DNA of 64,000 nucleotides from SG8-30 sp963695085 (GTDB lineage Bacteria > Pseudomonadota > Gammaproteobacteria > Steroidobacterales > Steroidobacteraceae): the NCBI GenBank assembly GCA_963695085.1, contig CAVOFV010000002.1:105383-169382 (forward strand), in the 5' to 3' direction. Positions 62,070 to 64,000 of this stretch are shown here, piece after piece. How positions within the stretch are numbered: position 1 is the stretch's first letter; each line of letters starts with the position of its first letter. The translations under genes were made by a program, and so were the position numbers. The notes under the pieces are model-generated. The model worked only from the letters and a program-made list of their open reading frames with translations, was not told where the DNA came from and searched no databases.

Positions 62070-64000
62070 ATGAGCCGACCGCTGCGCGAGTTGTACGAAT
62101 CGAGCCCCCTGCATGGCGCCAACGCGCCCTATGTGGAGGCGCTCTATGAGCGGTACATCGACGATCCAGGGTCGGTCGACGCGCCGTGGCGCGGCTACTT
62201 CGACGCACTCGGCGAGCGCGGCAGGCATGAGGTGGCCCACGGTCCCGTCATCGACGGGATTCTGCAGCGCGCCAGCGCGCGCCTGGCCGCAGCGCCCATT
62301 GCGGGTCCGGCCACCGCGCTGTCCGAAAAGCAGGGTCTGGTGTCACGCCTGATCCAGGTGTACGCGGCGCGTGGTCACCTGGTGGCGCAGATCGATCCGC
62401 TGGGCATGATGCAGCGGCCCACGCCGCGGGTCATGGAACTGGACTATTTCGGCCTGTCGGATGCGGACCTCGCGCTGGAATTCTCGACGGGCAGCCGTGT
62501 GCCGGGCGTGCCGCAGCGCATGACGCTTGCGGCGCTGATCGAACACCTGCGCCTCATCTACACCGGGCACGTGGGCGCCGAGTTCGCGCATGTCTCGGAG
62601 GCGGAGGAGCGCCTGTGGCTGCAGGATCGCTTCCAGAACCTGATGCTGCACCAGCGGCTGTCCGTGCAGGAGAAGCGCGACCTGCTGTGGCAACTGTCAG
62701 CGGCCGAGGGTCTCGAGCGCTACCTGCACACCAAGTACGTCGGGCAGAAGCGCTTTTCGCTCGAGGGCGGCGACGCGCTGATTCCGCTGCTGGACGACCT
62801 GATCCAGCAGGGTGGCACGCGAGGCGTGCAGGAAATCGTCATTGGCATGGCGCACCGGGGCCGGCTCAACGTGCTGGTCAATGTCATCGGCAAGGCGCCT
62901 GCCGCACTGTTTTCCGAGTTCGAGGGCAGCTACGACCCGGCCCGGCTCAAGGGCTCGGGCGACGTCAAGTACCACAAGGGCTATTCCGCCGACCTCGCCA
63001 CGCCCGGCGGCACCGTGCACGTCGCGCTGGCCTTCAACCCGTCGCACCTCGAGGTGGTCAACGCCGTGGTGCAGGGTTCGGTCCGTGCCCGCCAGGAGCG
63101 GCGCGGCGATGCGGCGGGCGAGCAGGTCATGCCGGTGCTGATTCACGGCGACGCCGCGTTCGCGGGCCAGGGCGTGGTGATGGAGACGCTGCAACTGTCG
63201 CAGGCGCGTGGCTTCGCGACCGGCGGCACCGTGCACGTCATCGTCAACAACCAGGTCGGATTCACGACCAGCGAGGCGCGCGACGCGCGCTCGACCCTGT
63301 ACTGCAGCGACGTCGCCAAGATGATCGAGGCGCCCATCCTGCACGTGAATGCGGACGACCCGGAGGCCGTCGTGTTCGTCGCGCGCCTGGCGCTCGAGTA
63401 CCGCCAGCACTTCCACAAGGACGTCGTCATCGACCTGGTCTGCTACCGGCGCCACGGCCACAATGAGGCGGACGAACCGGCCGCGACCCAGCCGCTCATG
63501 TACCAGGTCATCCGCCGGCACAAGCCGGTGCGCCAGCTGTATGCGGAGCGGTTGCAGCGCGAGGGGGCCATCGAGGAGGGCGATGCGGCCCGCCTGGCCT
63601 CGCAGTACCGGGACGGCCTGGACGAGGGCAAGCCGCAGGTGCGTGCGCTGGCCGCCGCCGGCTCGCGCGGCGCCGGTCCCGACTGGAAGAAATTCCAGGC
63701 GGCGGACTGGTCGGAGTCGGTGGCGACGGGCGTACCGGTCGAAGACCTGCAGGCGCTGGGCCGCCTGCTGACCGCCACCCCGGCCGATTTCACGCTGCAT
63801 CCGCGTGTGGCGAAGATCGTCGAAGATCGCAAGCTGATGTTCGCCGGCGAGCGGCCGCTGGACTGGGGCGCGGCCGAACTGCTCGCCTATGCGACCCTGC
63901 TCAAGGATGGTTATGGCGTGCGGCTGACCGGCCAGGACAGCGCACGCGGCACCTTCTTCCACCGTCACGCGGTGCTGCACGACCAGCTGAGCGGCCGGCG
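62070..64000 (+). CDS. sucA: 2-oxoglutarate dehydrogenase E1 (partial, 5' part)
   Basis: This is the thiamine-diphosphate E1 subunit of the TCA-cycle 2-oxoglutarate dehydrogenase complex. About 643 of the usual 930-950 residues are present before the window ends. The N-terminus (RELYESSPLHGANAPYVEAL) matches the E2-binding start of OdhA/SucA. Later motifs are GMAHRGRLNVLVNVIGK, FNPSHLEVVNAVVQGS, LIHGDAAFAGQG, VIVNNQVGFTTSEARDARST and CYRRHGHNEADEPAATQP. I start at the ATG at 62070; an in-frame ATG at 62049 would add seven residues. sucB would be expected next. Confidence 0.97.
   Translation, partial: MSRPLRELYESSPLHGANAPYVEALYERYIDDPGSVDAPWRGYFDALGERGRHEVAHGPVIDGILQRASARLAAAPIAGPATALSEKQGLVSRLIQVYAARGHLVAQIDPLGMMQRPTPRVMELDYFGLSDADLALEFSTGSRVPGVPQRMTLAALIEHLRLIYTGHVGAEFAHVSEAEERLWLQDRFQNLMLHQRLSVQEKRDLLWQLSAAEGLERYLHTKYVGQKRFSLEGGDALIPLLDDLIQQGGTRGVQEIVIGMAHRGRLNVLVNVIGKAPAALFSEFEGSYDPARLKGSGDVKYHKGYSADLATPGGTVHVALAFNPSHLEVVNAVVQGSVRARQERRGDAAGEQVMPVLIHGDAAFAGQGVVMETLQLSQARGFATGGTVHVIVNNQVGFTTSEARDARSTLYCSDVAKMIEAPILHVNADDPEAVVFVARLALEYRQHFHKDVVIDLVCYRRHGHNEADEPAATQPLMYQVIRRHKPVRQLYAERLQREGAIEEGDAARLASQYRDGLDEGKPQVRALAAAGSRGAGPDWKKFQAADWSESVATGVPVEDLQALGRLLTATPADFTLHPRVAKIVEDRKLMFAGERPLDWGAAELLAYATLLKDGYGVRLTGQDSARGTFFHRHAVLHDQLSGR

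Overview
This is a GC-rich, densely coding chromosomal window from a Gammaproteobacterium. The gene orders recO-pdxJ-acpS, lolCDE, msbA-lpxK-(Trm112)-kdsB, clpS-clpA-infA-aat and trxB/ftsK-lolA-rarA-crcB-serS are all of gammaproteobacterial type. GTG and TTG starts are frequent, and many neighbouring genes overlap by 4 bases (GTGA, ATGA, TTGA). The SOS mutagenesis genes and the arginase pair suggest a soil or aquatic lineage near Xanthomonadales, Nevskiales or Steroidobacterales, but no rRNA is present and this placement is an inference.

Layout. 1-4.6 kb: end of recO, pdxJ, acpS, rlmD, nagZ and a PAS/degenerate GGDEF protein. 4.6-8.5 kb (minus): mfd and a small secreted protein. 8.6-20.5 kb (plus): envelope biogenesis, with lolC-lolE-lolD, comEC, exbB-exbD, msbA, lpxK, a Trm112-like protein, kdsB, an aminotransferase and a low-molecular-weight phosphatase. 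20.6-23.2 kb (minus): rne. 23.7-28.1 kb: rluC, maf (minus), yceD-rpmF-fabH without plsX, and an L,D-transpeptidase. 28.2-29.4 kb (minus): a murein-lipoprotein-like gene and the decayed remains of a PYROXD2-type oxidoreductase. 29.4-35.6 kb: an SOS operon lexA-imuA-imuB-dnaE2 behind two LexA boxes. 35.6-41.7 kb (minus): a small acidic protein and gspC-D-E-F, an incomplete type II secretion set. 41.8-45.6 kb: the N-degron genes clpS-clpA and, converging on them, infA and aat. 45.5-47.7 kb (minus): an acetyltransferase-fold protein and trxB. 47.8-54.5 kb (plus): ftsK, lolA, a VanZ-like protein, rarA, crcB, serS and tRNA-Ser(UGA). 54.6-56.9 kb (minus): rocF-rocD arginine catabolism behind an AT-rich intergenic block. 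57.2-62 kb: small accessory genes, bcp, a PAS/HD-GYP regulator, tRNA-Ala(CGC) and tRNA-Arg(CCU). 62.07 kb to the end: the start of sucA.

How the genes work together. LolC, LolE, LolD and LolA (the last 40 kb away) are most of the lipoprotein-sorting pathway. MsbA, LpxK and KdsB serve lipopolysaccharide. NagZ and the L,D-transpeptidase act on peptidoglycan, and the Lpp-like protein may be anchored to it. Aat, ClpS and ClpA are successive steps of N-degron proteolysis. LexA, ImuA, ImuB and DnaE2 form one damage-inducible mutagenesis operon. Two proteins belong to cyclic-di-GMP signalling: a GGDEF protein with a lost active site but an intact inhibitory-site motif, and an HD-GYP protein with a receiver that lacks its phosphoacceptor.

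I did not find a clearly new biological system. The points most worth a second look are a REP-like repeat pair read in frame inside imuB, the zinc-less GspE in an incomplete secretion cluster, the GGDEF protein that looks like a c-di-GMP receptor, promoters placed so close to start codons that the transcripts should be leaderless, and the oxidoreductase fossil between the lipoprotein gene and the SOS operon. No CRISPR array, prophage, transposase or rRNA operon was seen.
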